NCBI GenBank assembly: GCA_016929495.1
Contig: JAFGIS010000033.1
Coordinates: 1 to 33,442, forward strand
DNA from: Polyangiaceae bacterium
GTDB taxonomy: Bacteria > Myxococcota_A > Polyangia > Polyangiales > Polyangiaceae
Reading direction: 5' to 3'
Length of the DNA: 33,442 bases
Shown piece by piece: positions 16,358-24,074 of this stretch (position 1 is its first letter; the number at the start of each line of letters is the position of its first letter). The translations under genes and the position numbers were made by a program. The notes beneath the pieces were generated by a model. It was not told where the DNA came from, made no database searches, and saw only the letters and a program-made list of their open reading frames with translations.

Positions 16358-18109
16358 CTAGTTCCGAATCCGACTGTTGAGCTCGAACCCAGTCACCGTG
16401 GTGGTTTCGCCCTCGGGCCAATCGATGAAGGTGATCCTGCCGTCCGGGTGATCCTGATTGACGAAGATGGTTTGGGTCGCGCCGAGCGCGCCGACCGCTG
16501 TCGGGAGGCTGTCGAGCACGAGCGGTACATCGACGCCCAGCGAGTTGACGTCGACTCTCTGGATCTCACGCACGTCGGCACTGGGCATGTTGAAAATGAT
16601 GAACAGGTACTCGTCCCCGGGAGTCGCGGCGATCGCTTTCGGCCTGGCCACGGTGAGCTGCAGCTTCTGGACGTCTTCGAGGTCGGGACGCAGGAGCGTG
16701 TAGCCCTGCGATCGATCGATCTGCGCGTCTAGCGTCAACCCCTCCTCGTAAGGGCTGCCGTCGGCCTTGGAGTGTATGATGCAGGCCACGGTGCCCTTCG
16801 GCGAGATCCAGACGCTCCTGACGCCCTTGCGCAGCGCGTAGTCCCGTGCGACGGGTGTATCGGACGAGAAATCGACGACAGCCGCCTTCTCGACGCTCTG
16901 CTGGTCCGAGCTCGGGTACGCAATCACCAAGTCCGAGTTGGGAACGACGGCGACCCGGCCGGCACTGAGCGTGCTGGTTCGGGCCACTCGACCCAGTGTG
17001 GGATCGGCGAAACCCTCGGGGATCGGAATGCGCACGACGGCGTCTTGCGCGCTTACCGCCGCCACGGCGAACTTGCCGTCCTCTGTCAGGGCTACGCCGG
17101 AAATATGGGCATTGGCGAGGAGCTTGCCGTTGACGTCCGGCTCGCCTGCCTCGTTGACCCTGAAGTAGTCGGCGACCTCCAGGGCCTGCAGCGATCCGTC
17201 GGCGAGTGTCAGCAGCAAGAGCTGCGAGCTCCCCGCGTCGTGCAGCAGCGCGTACTCTCCGCTCTGCCCGACCGATACTCGCACGTCCTCCGGAACGGTC
17301 GCCTGCAACGACAGACCAACGCTCGGGGCAACCCCGCCCCCGCCGTCCACCATCGCATCGAGCTCGATGATGGAAATGGCCGCTTCGGTCACGACGAAGG
17401 CGCGCTGGTTGTCCCCCTGGAAGAAGACGGCCCTGGGCTTGAAGCCCACGGACACGGTGACGCCACGGAGCTTCGACCCGCTCAGGTCCAATAGGCTCAC
17501 GGATTGGAAGTCACCGAACGGTTCACCCGACGGCAATCGAGCCGCATCGAAGTAGGCAATGGCGTGCCGGCCGTCTGGCGCGATCACCAGGTAGTTCGCG
17601 CCCGGAATGACGCTGACATTGGAGGCGCCAAGCTCGCCCTCCGCGTCGATTCTGACCAGACTGGCCTCGTCCGATCCCGTGTTCAGAACGACGGCATCGT
17701 CCGTCCCGGGAACGACCTTCAGGTACGAGGGATGGATCCCGGTGCGCAGAGTGGCGAGGCCACCGCCGCCTGCCTTGATCACTGCGATGCTGTCACCATC
17801 GGGATACAGGACGTACACGTAGTGCTCGGCGCCCTGAGGCGGGTCGACATAGGGGCCGAACTCGCTCGGGAAGGCGGCATGGGAGCCCACGGATGTCGCT
17901 TGCGACTCCGGCGTCCTGTCCGGGACGTCGGCGGGCGTTGCAGCGCTCAGTGCTGGACCACGCCGGTATTCCAGGTCGTCCGAGCAGGAGCAGAGCGTCA
18001 CCGCGAGCAGCCACGCGACACGGACTCCGAGCTTCCCCAGGCGATACACACCGCGCCGTGCGGGGCGCGACGCCCGCGCGACTCGCGTTCGATCGAGAGC
18101 CATGACCAT
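16358..18109 (-). CDS. Beta-propeller-like lipoprotein 1
   Basis: A 583-residue lipoprotein heading the operon. A long basic N-region (about 30 residues) precedes the hydrophobic core VAWLLAVTL and a lipobox LCSC with Cys42 as the likely lipidated residue. Repeated blades follow (YVYVLYPDGDSIAVIKAGGG, SYLKVVPGTDDAVVLNTGSDEASLVRID, NYLVIAPDGRHAIAYFD, RAVFFQGDNQRAFVVTEAAISII, KFAVAAVSAQDAVVRIPI, SVWISPKGTVACIIHS). The repeats are typical of six- to eight-bladed propellers such as YncE/YVTN proteins. No enzyme motif is visible. It starts at ATG 18109 or 18103. It is followed at 2 bases by a second propeller lipoprotein and then by a barrel-like protein. Confidence 0.82.
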   Translation of the reverse strand: MVMALDRTRVARASRPARRGVYRLGKLGVRVAWLLAVTLCSCSDDLEYRRGPALSAATPADVPDRTPESQATSVGSHAAFPSEFGPYVDPPQGAEHYVYVLYPDGDSIAVIKAGGGGLATLRTGIHPSYLKVVPGTDDAVVLNTGSDEASLVRIDAEGELGASNVSVIPGANYLVIAPDGRHAIAYFDAARLPSGEPFGDFQSVSLLDLSGSKLRGVTVSVGFKPRAVFFQGDNQRAFVVTEAAISIIELDAMVDGGGGVAPSVGLSLQATVPEDVRVSVGQSGEYALLHDAGSSQLLLLTLADGSLQALEVADYFRVNEAGEPDVNGKLLANAHISGVALTEDGKFAVAAVSAQDAVVRIPIPEGFADPTLGRVARTSTLSAGRVAVVPNSDLVIAYPSSDQQSVEKAAVVDFSSDTPVARDYALRKGVRSVWISPKGTVACIIHSKADGSPYEEGLTLDAQIDRSQGYTLLRPDLEDVQKLQLTVARPKAIAATPGDEYLFIIFNMPSADVREIQRVDVNSLGVDVPLVLDSLPTAVGALGATQTIFVNQDHPDGRITFIDWPEGETTTVTGFELNSRIRN

Positions 18110-18516
18110 GGCCGATATCGCATTTTCGCGAAATCGTCAAGCCGGATACCCTGTCTGCTCGCCCATGCATCGCCCGCCGTGCGACGCATGGACCCAAGTT
18201 CCTTCGTAGGCCGCGACACGTTTGTCATGGTCAAATCGGAGCCGGCGGCTCCCAACCCTCGAATAGATCACGGCGTTGGGGGCCGTGCGCGTCGCCTGCC
18301 CTCCTCGCTCTAGCCTTGTCGTGCCAGCCCAGTACGCCTCGCGACCTCCGATCCGGTCGCGAGTGCGCATTTCGATTGGAGCGTCGCCCATGCGACGAGG
18401 AGTACCGATTCAGACGGACCCGGCATCGGGGGGTCCGCGATGCTCTCCCAGCTGGCGACAGCGACAGACCAGACCTGGCGCTTCACGAGAGACGAAGTAC
18501 GAGGGCAAACCTGCCG
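18110..18516. promoter_or_regulatory. Intergenic region with a TTTCGCGAAA palindrome
   Basis: This 407-base gap lies upstream of the propeller operon and downstream of the aldo/keto reductase gene; both genes are on the minus strand. A perfect 10-bp palindrome TTTCGCGAAA occupies 18124-18133, 15 bases before the operon's first ATG, where a repressor or translation-level site could act. No open frame here looks coding and no clear -35/-10 pair is seen. Confidence 0.35.
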
Positions 18517-19518
18517 CTACGCGGGGGCGCTGCCCAGAACGGTGTCGATCTCCGCGAGCTCCTCGGCGTCGAAGCGCAGGTTCTGGGCGGCTTGAGCACA
18601 CTCGACGATCTGACTCGACCGGCTGGCGCCGATCACGACCGAGGTCAGCGCGGGCTGACGCAGAACCCACCCGAGCGCCATCTGGGCCAGCGACTGCCCT
18701 CGACGCGCCGCAATGGCCGCGAGTCTTCCCACTCTCGCCAGGAGTTCCGGCGTCAGATCTGCCGGGTTGAGGAACACGCTGGGGCCGGCCGCGCGCGAGT
18801 CCGGCGGAATACCGTGAAGATAGCGCTCGGTGAGGACGCCCCTGGCGAGCGGCGAGAACGCGATACAGCCCACACCTTCCTCCGCCAACAGTCCGAGCAG
18901 CTCCGGCTCCACCCAGCGGTCGAGCATACTGTAGGACGGCTGGTGGATGAGACAGGGCGTACCGAGCTCGCGCAAGATCGCGAAGGCCCGACGCGCCGGC
19001 TCGGCGCCGTAGTTCGAGAGTCCGACGTAGAGCGCCTTGCCGCTACGAACCGCCTGGTCGAGGGCCATCATCGTCTCTTCGAGCGGCGTCGCGGGATCGG
19101 GGCGGTGATGGTAGAAGATGTCCACCCACTCGAGTCCCATCCGTTTCAAGCTTCGCTCGAGGCTCGACAACAGGTACTTGCGGCTGCCGAAATCGCCGTA
19201 CGGGCCAGGCCACATGTCGTAGCCCGCCTTGGTGGAGATCACCAGCTCGTCACGATAGGGCCCGAGGTCGGTCGCCAGCACTCGGCCGAGGGTCTGCTCC
19301 GCCGAGCCGGGCGGCGGCCCGTAGTTGTTGGCCAGATCGAAATGCGCGATGCCGAGGTCGAACGCACAGAGCAGCATCTCGCGCGCGTTTTCGTGGCTGT
19401 CCGCTGCGCCGAAGTTGTGCCACAAGCCGAGCGAAACCCGCGGAAGCAGCAGGCCGCTACGACCACAGCGCTGAAAAGGCATCGTCCCGTAACGTCCCGC
19501 GGAAGCTCGGTAGCTCAT
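18517..19518 (-). CDS. Aldo/keto reductase, YghZ/Gpr-like (AKR14, Kv-beta-type)
   Basis: A 333-residue NADPH-dependent oxidoreductase with a TIM-barrel fold. The catalytic tetrad is visible: Asp61 and Tyr66 in HFDLANNYGPPPGSAE, Lys97 in ISTKAGYDMWPGPYGDFGS, and the His of DIFYHHRPDP. The WPGPYGDFGSRKYL block and overall length match the L-glyceraldehyde-3-phosphate reductase (YghZ) subgroup rather than short AKRs. The C-terminal VVIGASRSSQI is the cofactor 2'-phosphate binding region. Likely substrates are small aldehydes such as methylglyoxal or L-glyceraldehyde 3-phosphate. It may follow the nucleotidase gene 124 bases upstream on the same strand, but that gap allows its own promoter. Confidence 0.93.
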   Translation of the reverse strand: MSYRASAGRYGTMPFQRCGRSGLLLPRVSLGLWHNFGAADSHENAREMLLCAFDLGIAHFDLANNYGPPPGSAEQTLGRVLATDLGPYRDELVISTKAGYDMWPGPYGDFGSRKYLLSSLERSLKRMGLEWVDIFYHHRPDPATPLEETMMALDQAVRSGKALYVGLSNYGAEPARRAFAILRELGTPCLIHQPSYSMLDRWVEPELLGLLAEEGVGCIAFSPLARGVLTERYLHGIPPDSRAAGPSVFLNPADLTPELLARVGRLAAIAARRGQSLAQMALGWVLRQPALTSVVIGASRSSQIVECAQAAQNLRFDAEELAEIDTVLGSAPA

Positions 19519-19642
19519 GGTGCACCCGGTATATCGCTTTTGTGGCAGTACGGCGAGGCCGACGCGGCCCCGCTCGAGGACGGCCTGCCAAGAGCGAGCG
19601 CGTGCACGGAAAGCAGGTACCAGACGCAGCAGGGCCCGTAGC

Positions 19643-21100
19643 TCAACCGAGCGCCGCGTCGTGCGGCAAGGTCACTCGCGGCGCGCGCAGATACGCAAAC
19701 GGCGTGTACGGGAGCAGATTCGATACACGCGACATGTAGATGTCCGCGTAGCGCTCGATCTGCCGCGCCAGGTGGCTCTTGTCGTTGCCGCAACGCATCA
19801 GGGGTCCCCACACGGGATTCGCCAGTTCGTTCGACTGCTTGGCCAGGGGCGCGACGCGCTGGTCCAGCTCGATCAGACGACTCCGTACCGCGCGCAGCCT
19901 CCGCTCCAGCTCCTCGCGCTCGGAGCCTGCCCGCCCGCGCTCGGCGGCGCGCAGCAGCTCGGTACGCAGCCACGCAAACTGGTGTTCGAGCAGCGCCTTG
20001 TCTGCCATCCGTGCGTCGAGCTCGACCTGATCGGCTCCGAAGTCGAGCAAGGCGCCGAGCTCGTGCTCGAGCTCACGCACAACCAGGCCCGTTCGCCAGC
20101 GCAGCAGGTCCTTGCTCACGTGGACGTCCGCGAAGATGTGGTCACCGATGTACAGCACGTGATCCGGTTCGACCCCGAGGCTGGTTTCTACCAATCGCGC
20201 GTGGCCGCCGAGGTAGATCGCCCCCTGTTCGAGCTGGTGGGTGTAGGGACAATAGTAGTCCAGCCGCTCGTCCGCCAGACGGAAACACGGCGCGCTGCCC
20301 GAGAAGAAGTCCGGCTTGGCAGCTTGCACGATCACCAGATCGAACAGAGTGCGCCAGCTCCCGCTCGGCAAGAAGCGGTCGAAGGCGTGACTCATGATCC
20401 GGTTCGCGTACGGCCACTCCGAGTTGGTGATGAGCAGGAGCTTCTTGCCCGCGGCCTTCTGGTCGAGCAGCGTACGCGGGAGTTGCTCGTCGAGCACGAC
20501 GTAGTCGCTCGGCGCCGCCATGATCTCGCCCTTAAGCTTGCCCTCCACGTGGGTCGCCGCCATGGTCTGCCGGACCTCGCGGTACAGATGGCCGTAGCCC
20601 AGGCCCGGCTCGAGCCTGCCCTGGTCCAGAAGGTCGACTAGCTGAATGTAGAGGCAGGATTCCGAGAGCGCGAACAACGTATTCATGAACTCCCATCGGG
20701 GCGCGCGCAGATCCACGGGCGCGGTGCCGTACACGGCGCGCCACTCTTCGAACCCGAGCATCCGAGTCCCGTGACAGGCGCCACGGACATGGCCGAAACG
20801 GTTGGCTTTGACCAGGTTGCCGAGCTCTCTGTCCAGGACCAGACCGAGCGAGACGCGCTGTGGCTCGAAATGGAGCTCGGCAACCGGCCAGCCCCGCTCG
20901 GCAAGCGTCTGCTTCACGGACTCGTACGCGCGTGCCTCCCAGCGCCCGCTGTCGTAGTGGACCAGCGTGTAGTCCATGTCGTAGCCGACGACCTGGATCG
21001 AATTGAAGTTCAATGTGCGGTTCGTGAACACGCGGCGCGCGAGCGGGGGTAGGTCCGTCGGCAACAGCGCAAGGGAACGGGGAGCTCGGCTCTGGGGCAT
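19643..21100 (-). CDS. HAD-IG family 5'-nucleotidase
   Basis: A 485-residue cytosolic phosphatase of the HAD superfamily subfamily IG, related to eukaryotic cytosolic purine 5'-nucleotidase (cN-II). Motif I is VVGYDMDYTLVHY (nucleophile Asp41, acid/base Asp43). Motif II is KLLLITNSEWPYANRIM. A conserved lysine follows in VIVQAAKPDFF, and motif IV is LYIGDHIFADVHVSK. The C-terminal ~100 residues form a charged coiled coil (REELERRLRAVRSRLIELDQRV) and end with NLLPYTPFAYLRAPR, typical of the family. The enzyme should hydrolyse nucleoside monophosphates such as IMP or GMP. The start at ATG 21100 gives the usual length. It lies 44 bases downstream of the Uma2 gene on the same strand. Confidence 0.93.
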   Translation of the reverse strand: MPQSRAPRSLALLPTDLPPLARRVFTNRTLNFNSIQVVGYDMDYTLVHYDSGRWEARAYESVKQTLAERGWPVAELHFEPQRVSLGLVLDRELGNLVKANRFGHVRGACHGTRMLGFEEWRAVYGTAPVDLRAPRWEFMNTLFALSESCLYIQLVDLLDQGRLEPGLGYGHLYREVRQTMAATHVEGKLKGEIMAAPSDYVVLDEQLPRTLLDQKAAGKKLLLITNSEWPYANRIMSHAFDRFLPSGSWRTLFDLVIVQAAKPDFFSGSAPCFRLADERLDYYCPYTHQLEQGAIYLGGHARLVETSLGVEPDHVLYIGDHIFADVHVSKDLLRWRTGLVVRELEHELGALLDFGADQVELDARMADKALLEHQFAWLRTELLRAAERGRAGSEREELERRLRAVRSRLIELDQRVAPLAKQSNELANPVWGPLMRCGNDKSHLARQIERYADIYMSRVSNLLPYTPFAYLRAPRVTLPHDAALG

Positions 21101-21144
21101 GCCGGATGCTACTCCGAATAGTGAGTCGGACCAGCTGGCCCGGC

Positions 21145-21975
21145 CTACTCGTCTTCGACGTCCACGCCAAGCTCGCGCAGCCGCGCCGCCAGGCGCTCGG
21201 CTCTGGCCTTCTCTCGCTCCGCCTCGGCTCGCTGCTGCTCGGCTCTGGCCTTCTCTCGCTCCGCCTCGGCCTGGGCTTCTTCGAGCGCGCGAGCCAAATC
21301 CTGTTCCTTGGCGACGAGCTCCCGAACCATCTCATCGAGACGTGCGATGAGCTCATCGGCGTGGGGCAGTGGCGCCGAGCCAGAGAAGAACCGGACGCGC
21401 CCGAGCTCGAGCGCCAGATCGAGCCCCAGAATCTGCGACGCCCAGCGTCCCGCTTGAGGCACGATCGGCTCGTAGCCACGCCCTGCCGAGAGCCGATATC
21501 CGAGGATCCGATTGAGCCTGAGATCGAGCACGAAGTACTCGGGTATGCCGAGCGCCGCATAGCGCATGACGTTGTCCTCGAGATCCTTCTTCCGGTCGCC
21601 GGCGAGCGTGATCTCGAGTGCGAAGTCGAGCCCCTTGCCTTCGTGCAGGACGGCCCAGCGCTGCCGAGGATGCGGATCCACGTCGAGCACCGCGATGACG
21701 TCGGGCGCGAACACGCGCTCGGCCGGGTAGTAGACGGGAAGCTCCGCCGAGAGATAGACGCTCCGACCGAGACGGCGATAGTACTCCCGAAGCGCCTCGA
21801 GCGCCTTCTCCTTGGGGTCCCGATGCTCGTCTCCTTCCGGGGCCGTCTCCCTGGGAAGCTCCGACGGCAGTGCCTCGACCGCCCGCTGCCGTTCCGTTTC
21901 GGACATGGTCGCCCACTGTTCGGTCGACGGCGCACGCGGATCGGTGGGATCGAGAAGGTAGGAACACGTGGCCAT
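21145..21975 (-). CDS. Uma2-family (DUF820) PD-(D/E)XK nuclease-like protein
   Basis: A 276-residue protein of the Uma2 family, predicted restriction-endonuclease-fold nucleases that are abundant in cyanobacteria and myxobacteria. ATG 21975 (MATCSYLLDP) starts the conserved part; the frame is open further upstream but runs into repeats and hairpins. The core shows VYLSAELPVYYPAERVFAPD (acidic Asp), FALEITLAGDRKKDLEDNV (Glu of the E-x-K-like strand) and the family block MRYAALGIPEYFVLDLRLNR. Residues ~215-276 form a charged coiled coil with a 14-residue exact repeat AEAEREKARAE. Its cellular role is unknown; the family has been suggested to act in mobile-element or defence contexts. Confidence 0.88.
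   Translation of the reverse strand: MATCSYLLDPTDPRAPSTEQWATMSETERQRAVEALPSELPRETAPEGDEHRDPKEKALEALREYYRRLGRSVYLSAELPVYYPAERVFAPDVIAVLDVDPHPRQRWAVLHEGKGLDFALEITLAGDRKKDLEDNVMRYAALGIPEYFVLDLRLNRILGYRLSAGRGYEPIVPQAGRWASQILGLDLALELGRVRFFSGSAPLPHADELIARLDEMVRELVAKEQDLARALEEAQAEAEREKARAEQQRAEAEREKARAERLAARLRELGVDVEDE
21195..21270. repeat. Two exact 34-bp direct repeats inside the Uma2 gene
   Basis: The stretch at 21195-21228 is repeated at 21237-21270, a 42-bp period. It encodes the 14-residue heptad-pair repeat AEAEREKARAEQQR / AEAEREKARAERLA. Codon-level identity shows a recent duplication by slippage or recombination. Confidence 0.8.
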
Positions 21976-22051
21976 ACCGCCGCAGGCTAGCACGTCGGAA
22001 GCCGAGCAGCCCAGAGCCTGAAACCAGGACGACTCGTGCCCCGTCTCCGTG

Positions 22052-22110
22052 ATTCGCCGCAGAATTCGACGGCCTCGAACGGAGCGGAGCCGTCGAATTC
22101 TGCGGTGAAT
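22052..22110. repeat. 22-bp-arm inverted repeat (long hairpin)
   Basis: Arms 22052-22073 and 22089-22110 pair over 22 bp with one G-T wobble; the inner 17 bp (22057-22073 with 22089-22105) is perfect and includes GAATTC. The loop is 15 bases. It lies between the divergent start of the Uma2 gene and the end of the broken gene. A GTGCCCCGTCTCCG at 22036-22049 just before it looks like half of a stop-codon palindrome. Such arm lengths are too long for an ordinary terminator and suggest a small mobile or REP/MITE-like element. Confidence 0.75.
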
Positions 22111-22147
22111 GCACCCGGTCTGAGCCAGAAAACGTGGTCCTGCTTGT

Positions 22148-22172
22148 GTGCCCTGTCTCGGAGACAGGGCAC
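22148..22172 (-). terminator. Stop-codon palindrome, copy 2
   Basis: The same 11-bp arms as at 7295-7319, with loop CGG (CCG on the minus strand). Read on the minus strand, the element begins on the G of the TAG stop of the broken glycoside-hydrolase-like gene at 22172, exactly as copy 1 does with its gene. Confidence 0.7.
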
Positions 22173-22560
22173 TAGGGCAACGCCGCGGGACGGGCGAGAT
22201 ACTGCGCCGAAAGGGTCTTGAACTGACCGCCGTCGGTCGTGATGTCCGTCTCCTGGTCATCGCCCGCGCTGAACACGGCAGCGAGCCCGCCTGCGGCGAC
22301 GAGCTCGTCGGCGTGCGTCAGGGAGTAGTGCACGCGGTTGTCGCGCTAGTGGTGGGCGCTGCCGCCCGGAGTCTAGCTCACGACGCCAAGCGGAGTCTGC
22401 CACCCAACGAGCGGGAGCCCGATGCCGTCGGAGTACCGTTGGGCCTCGGCGAGGTGGTCCCGGAAGTCCGGGCCGGCGCTGTTACTGCCGTCCGAGCGCT
22501 TCCAATGGCTCCGGGTCGAAGCGGTGGGTGTAGTCCCAACGAGCACACGGGGCGCCCACG
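22172..22560 (-). pseudogene. Broken secreted glycoside-hydrolase-like gene, 3' part
   Basis: Read on the minus strand, the segment starts in one frame (ARWDYTHRFDPEPLEALG), shifts frame near 22475, and continues as GPDFRDHLAEAQRYSDGIG then LPLVGWQTPLGV. It then crosses two in-frame TAG codons (22373-22375 and 22334-22336) and goes on in the same frame as RDNRVHYSLTHADELVAAGG with a QYLARPAALP end. Protein-like sequence on both sides of each lesion shows a decayed gene, not chance. The pattern (GW-Q-PLG, ADELVAAGG) resembles the C-terminal half of a TIM-barrel glycosidase-like secreted protein; I cannot name the family. The 5' part is missing, cut off by the cyclic-nucleotide-binding gene at 22605. 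Confidence 0.72.
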
Positions 22561-22604
22561 TCCTGGCGCCGCCTTGCGGTCCCGCGACGAGCGAGGGAAC
22601 ATGC

Positions 22605-23291
22605 ATGGATAGCCTCATGGTGACTCCGCCCGAGCGTCTGGCGGCGCTACGCCGCGTGCCGGCCTTCTCCGGATTGGATGATTCGGCGTTGGCTGGGCTC
22701 GGGGTCTGTCTGCGCTGGCGAGAATTCGGCGCGGGCCAAGCGCTATATCGTCAAGGCGAGCCTGGAGACTCCCTGGCCATCGTTGCCTCGGGAGCGCTCC
22801 TCGTGACCGTAGCGCTCCAGCACGGAGGACAATACGATCTGGCCTACGTCACGGCCGGCGGCATCGTGGGAGAGATGGTCTGCTTTGACCCCGCGCCGCG
22901 TTCAGCCACGGTGAAGGCTGTCGAGCCAACGGTCATCGCCGAGCTTTCGCGCGACGGGCTCACGGGGCTGCGCGGCGGCGCGCCCAAGGTCTATGCCGCC
23001 GTCATGAAGGCGGTGCTCCAGGTCGTCGGGTCCCGATTGCGCCAGATGAACCATCGCATTGACCACGAACAGAACGGACGTACAGACGAGCCGGACATCG
23101 ATCGGCCGACCCTGGACGCGATATCGATGGATCGACCCGGCATGGATCGACCGACCCAGGATAGGCTCTCCGTCAGCAGACTCACGGTCGACCGTTCGTC
23201 GCTGGACAGGCCGTCCGTGGCTCAACCCGTCGCATCGAAGAAGCGGGATGGTTTCAGGGGACTCGTCGACAAGCTATTGGGGACGCGATGA
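22605..23291 (+). CDS. Cyclic-nucleotide-binding-domain protein with DRP pentapeptide repeat
   Basis: A 228-residue protein. Residues ~10-130 form a CRP-type cyclic-nucleotide-binding domain (VPAFSGLDDSALAGL, YRQGEPGDSLAIVASGALLV). Its phosphate-binding cassette keeps Glu90 (GEMVCFD) and Arg99 (PRSATV), so cAMP or cGMP binding is plausible. After a helix (about 135-160) there is no helix-turn-helix. Instead come eight 5-residue units on the theme xDRPx (IDRPT, LDAIS, MDRPG, MDRPT, QDRLS, VSRLT, VDRSS, LDRPS) and a basic tail. It is therefore not a Crp/Fnr transcription factor. ATG 22605 has GAGGGA six bases upstream. It overlaps the next gene by ATGA, so the two products are probably made in equal amounts and may form a heteromer. 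Confidence 0.85.
   Translation: MDSLMVTPPERLAALRRVPAFSGLDDSALAGLGVCLRWREFGAGQALYRQGEPGDSLAIVASGALLVTVALQHGGQYDLAYVTAGGIVGEMVCFDPAPRSATVKAVEPTVIAELSRDGLTGLRGGAPKVYAAVMKAVLQVVGSRLRQMNHRIDHEQNGRTDEPDIDRPTLDAISMDRPGMDRPTQDRLSVSRLTVDRSSLDRPSVAQPVASKKRDGFRGLVDKLLGTR
23097..23216 (+). repeat. 15-bp periodic coding repeat (xDRPx pentapeptides)
   Basis: Eight 15-base units encode five residues each with consensus aliphatic-Asp-Arg-Pro-Ser/Thr. The units differ at third positions and at some residues, so the array is old or under relaxed constraint. Confidence 0.7.
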
Positions 23292-23875
23292 TCCAAGTCG
23301 GCGACCTGCGCAAGCTCGGCACGCTCGCCACGTTCTCCGAAGGGGATCTCGGGCTGCTCTTGTCGGTCGCGCCGGAGCGCACGCTGGCGTCCGGATCGAT
23401 CCTGTACGCTCAAGGCGAGCGAGCGCGCTCCTGCTTCTTGCTCGTCCGAGGCTTCGTGCAGGTCGAGCGAGTCCGCGCGTCGAGCACACAGGTCGTTGCG
23501 ACGCTTCGTCCTGGAACGTTCGTGGGCCAGATTGCGCTGCTCGACCATGGCAAGCGCACCGCCACGGTGCGCGCCGTCACCGAGTGCGAGGGACTCGAGC
23601 TCCGCTCGGAAATCGTGGAACAACTCATGATGGGCTCCACGCCTCTGGCGCTCGCGTTCCAGGATCAACTGGCCATTGCCGGGATCCGGCAGTATCGCCA
23701 GGCGATGGCTCTGCTCGCGTCCGCGTCGCCGCCGCAGACGCCGCCCGACCCGGAACGAGGTCGACAGCTCGACCAAGTGCAGGCCTACCTGGCAGACTCG
23801 GGGATCTCGCTGGACGAGGCAGACAGCGTCGACTTCGTCCACGACGTTGCGCAACAGCGGAAGAGTCGATTCTAA
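23288..23875 (+). CDS. Second cyclic-nucleotide-binding-domain protein
   Basis: A 195-residue protein translationally coupled (ATGA) to the previous gene. The domain covers about residues 5-125 (LGTLATFSEGDLGLLLSV, LYAQGERARSCFLLVRGFVQVE, TLRPGTFVGQIALLDHGKRTATV). In the phosphate-binding cassette the ribose-binding Glu is Gln81 (VGQIALL), while Arg90 is kept, so nucleotide binding may be weak or lost. The C-terminal ~70 residues are helical and acidic (ERGRQLDQVQAYLADSGISLDEADSVDF), without a DNA-binding motif. I infer that it pairs with the upstream protein as a sensing/non-sensing couple. Its TAA stop is followed at once by the third palindrome. Confidence 0.83.
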   Translation: MIQVGDLRKLGTLATFSEGDLGLLLSVAPERTLASGSILYAQGERARSCFLLVRGFVQVERVRASSTQVVATLRPGTFVGQIALLDHGKRTATVRAVTECEGLELRSEIVEQLMMGSTPLALAFQDQLAIAGIRQYRQAMALLASASPPQTPPDPERGRQLDQVQAYLADSGISLDEADSVDFVHDVAQQRKSRF

Positions 23876-23898
23876 TCCCCTGTCTCCAAGACAGCGGG
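23876..23898 (+). terminator. Stop-codon palindrome, copy 3 (imperfect)
   Basis: CCCTGTCT and AGACAG-C-GGG around a CCA loop start two bases after the TAA stop at 23873-23875. The core CTGTCTCCAAGACAG is identical to copy 1; one inserted C breaks the outer stem. Confidence 0.62.
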
Positions 23899-24074
23899 CC
23901 CAAGCTATCGCGCTGGCCCTTGTCCAGGCAGACCGAAGGAATGACGCCAACGGGAAAGACGGGCGCAGCCGTCTCGGGCAACGGGATGGAGCTCTTCGTG
24001 GGATGTGGCGCTCCGCGCGCGCCAGACGTCATTTCAGTGCCGCTGCGACCCCCGAACGTGTCTCGGTTCCGGCT

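Noticed and set aside
22334..22375. Two in-frame TAG codons as recoded sense codons
   Set aside because: The same gene also has a frameshift and a missing 5' part, so plain decay explains it better.
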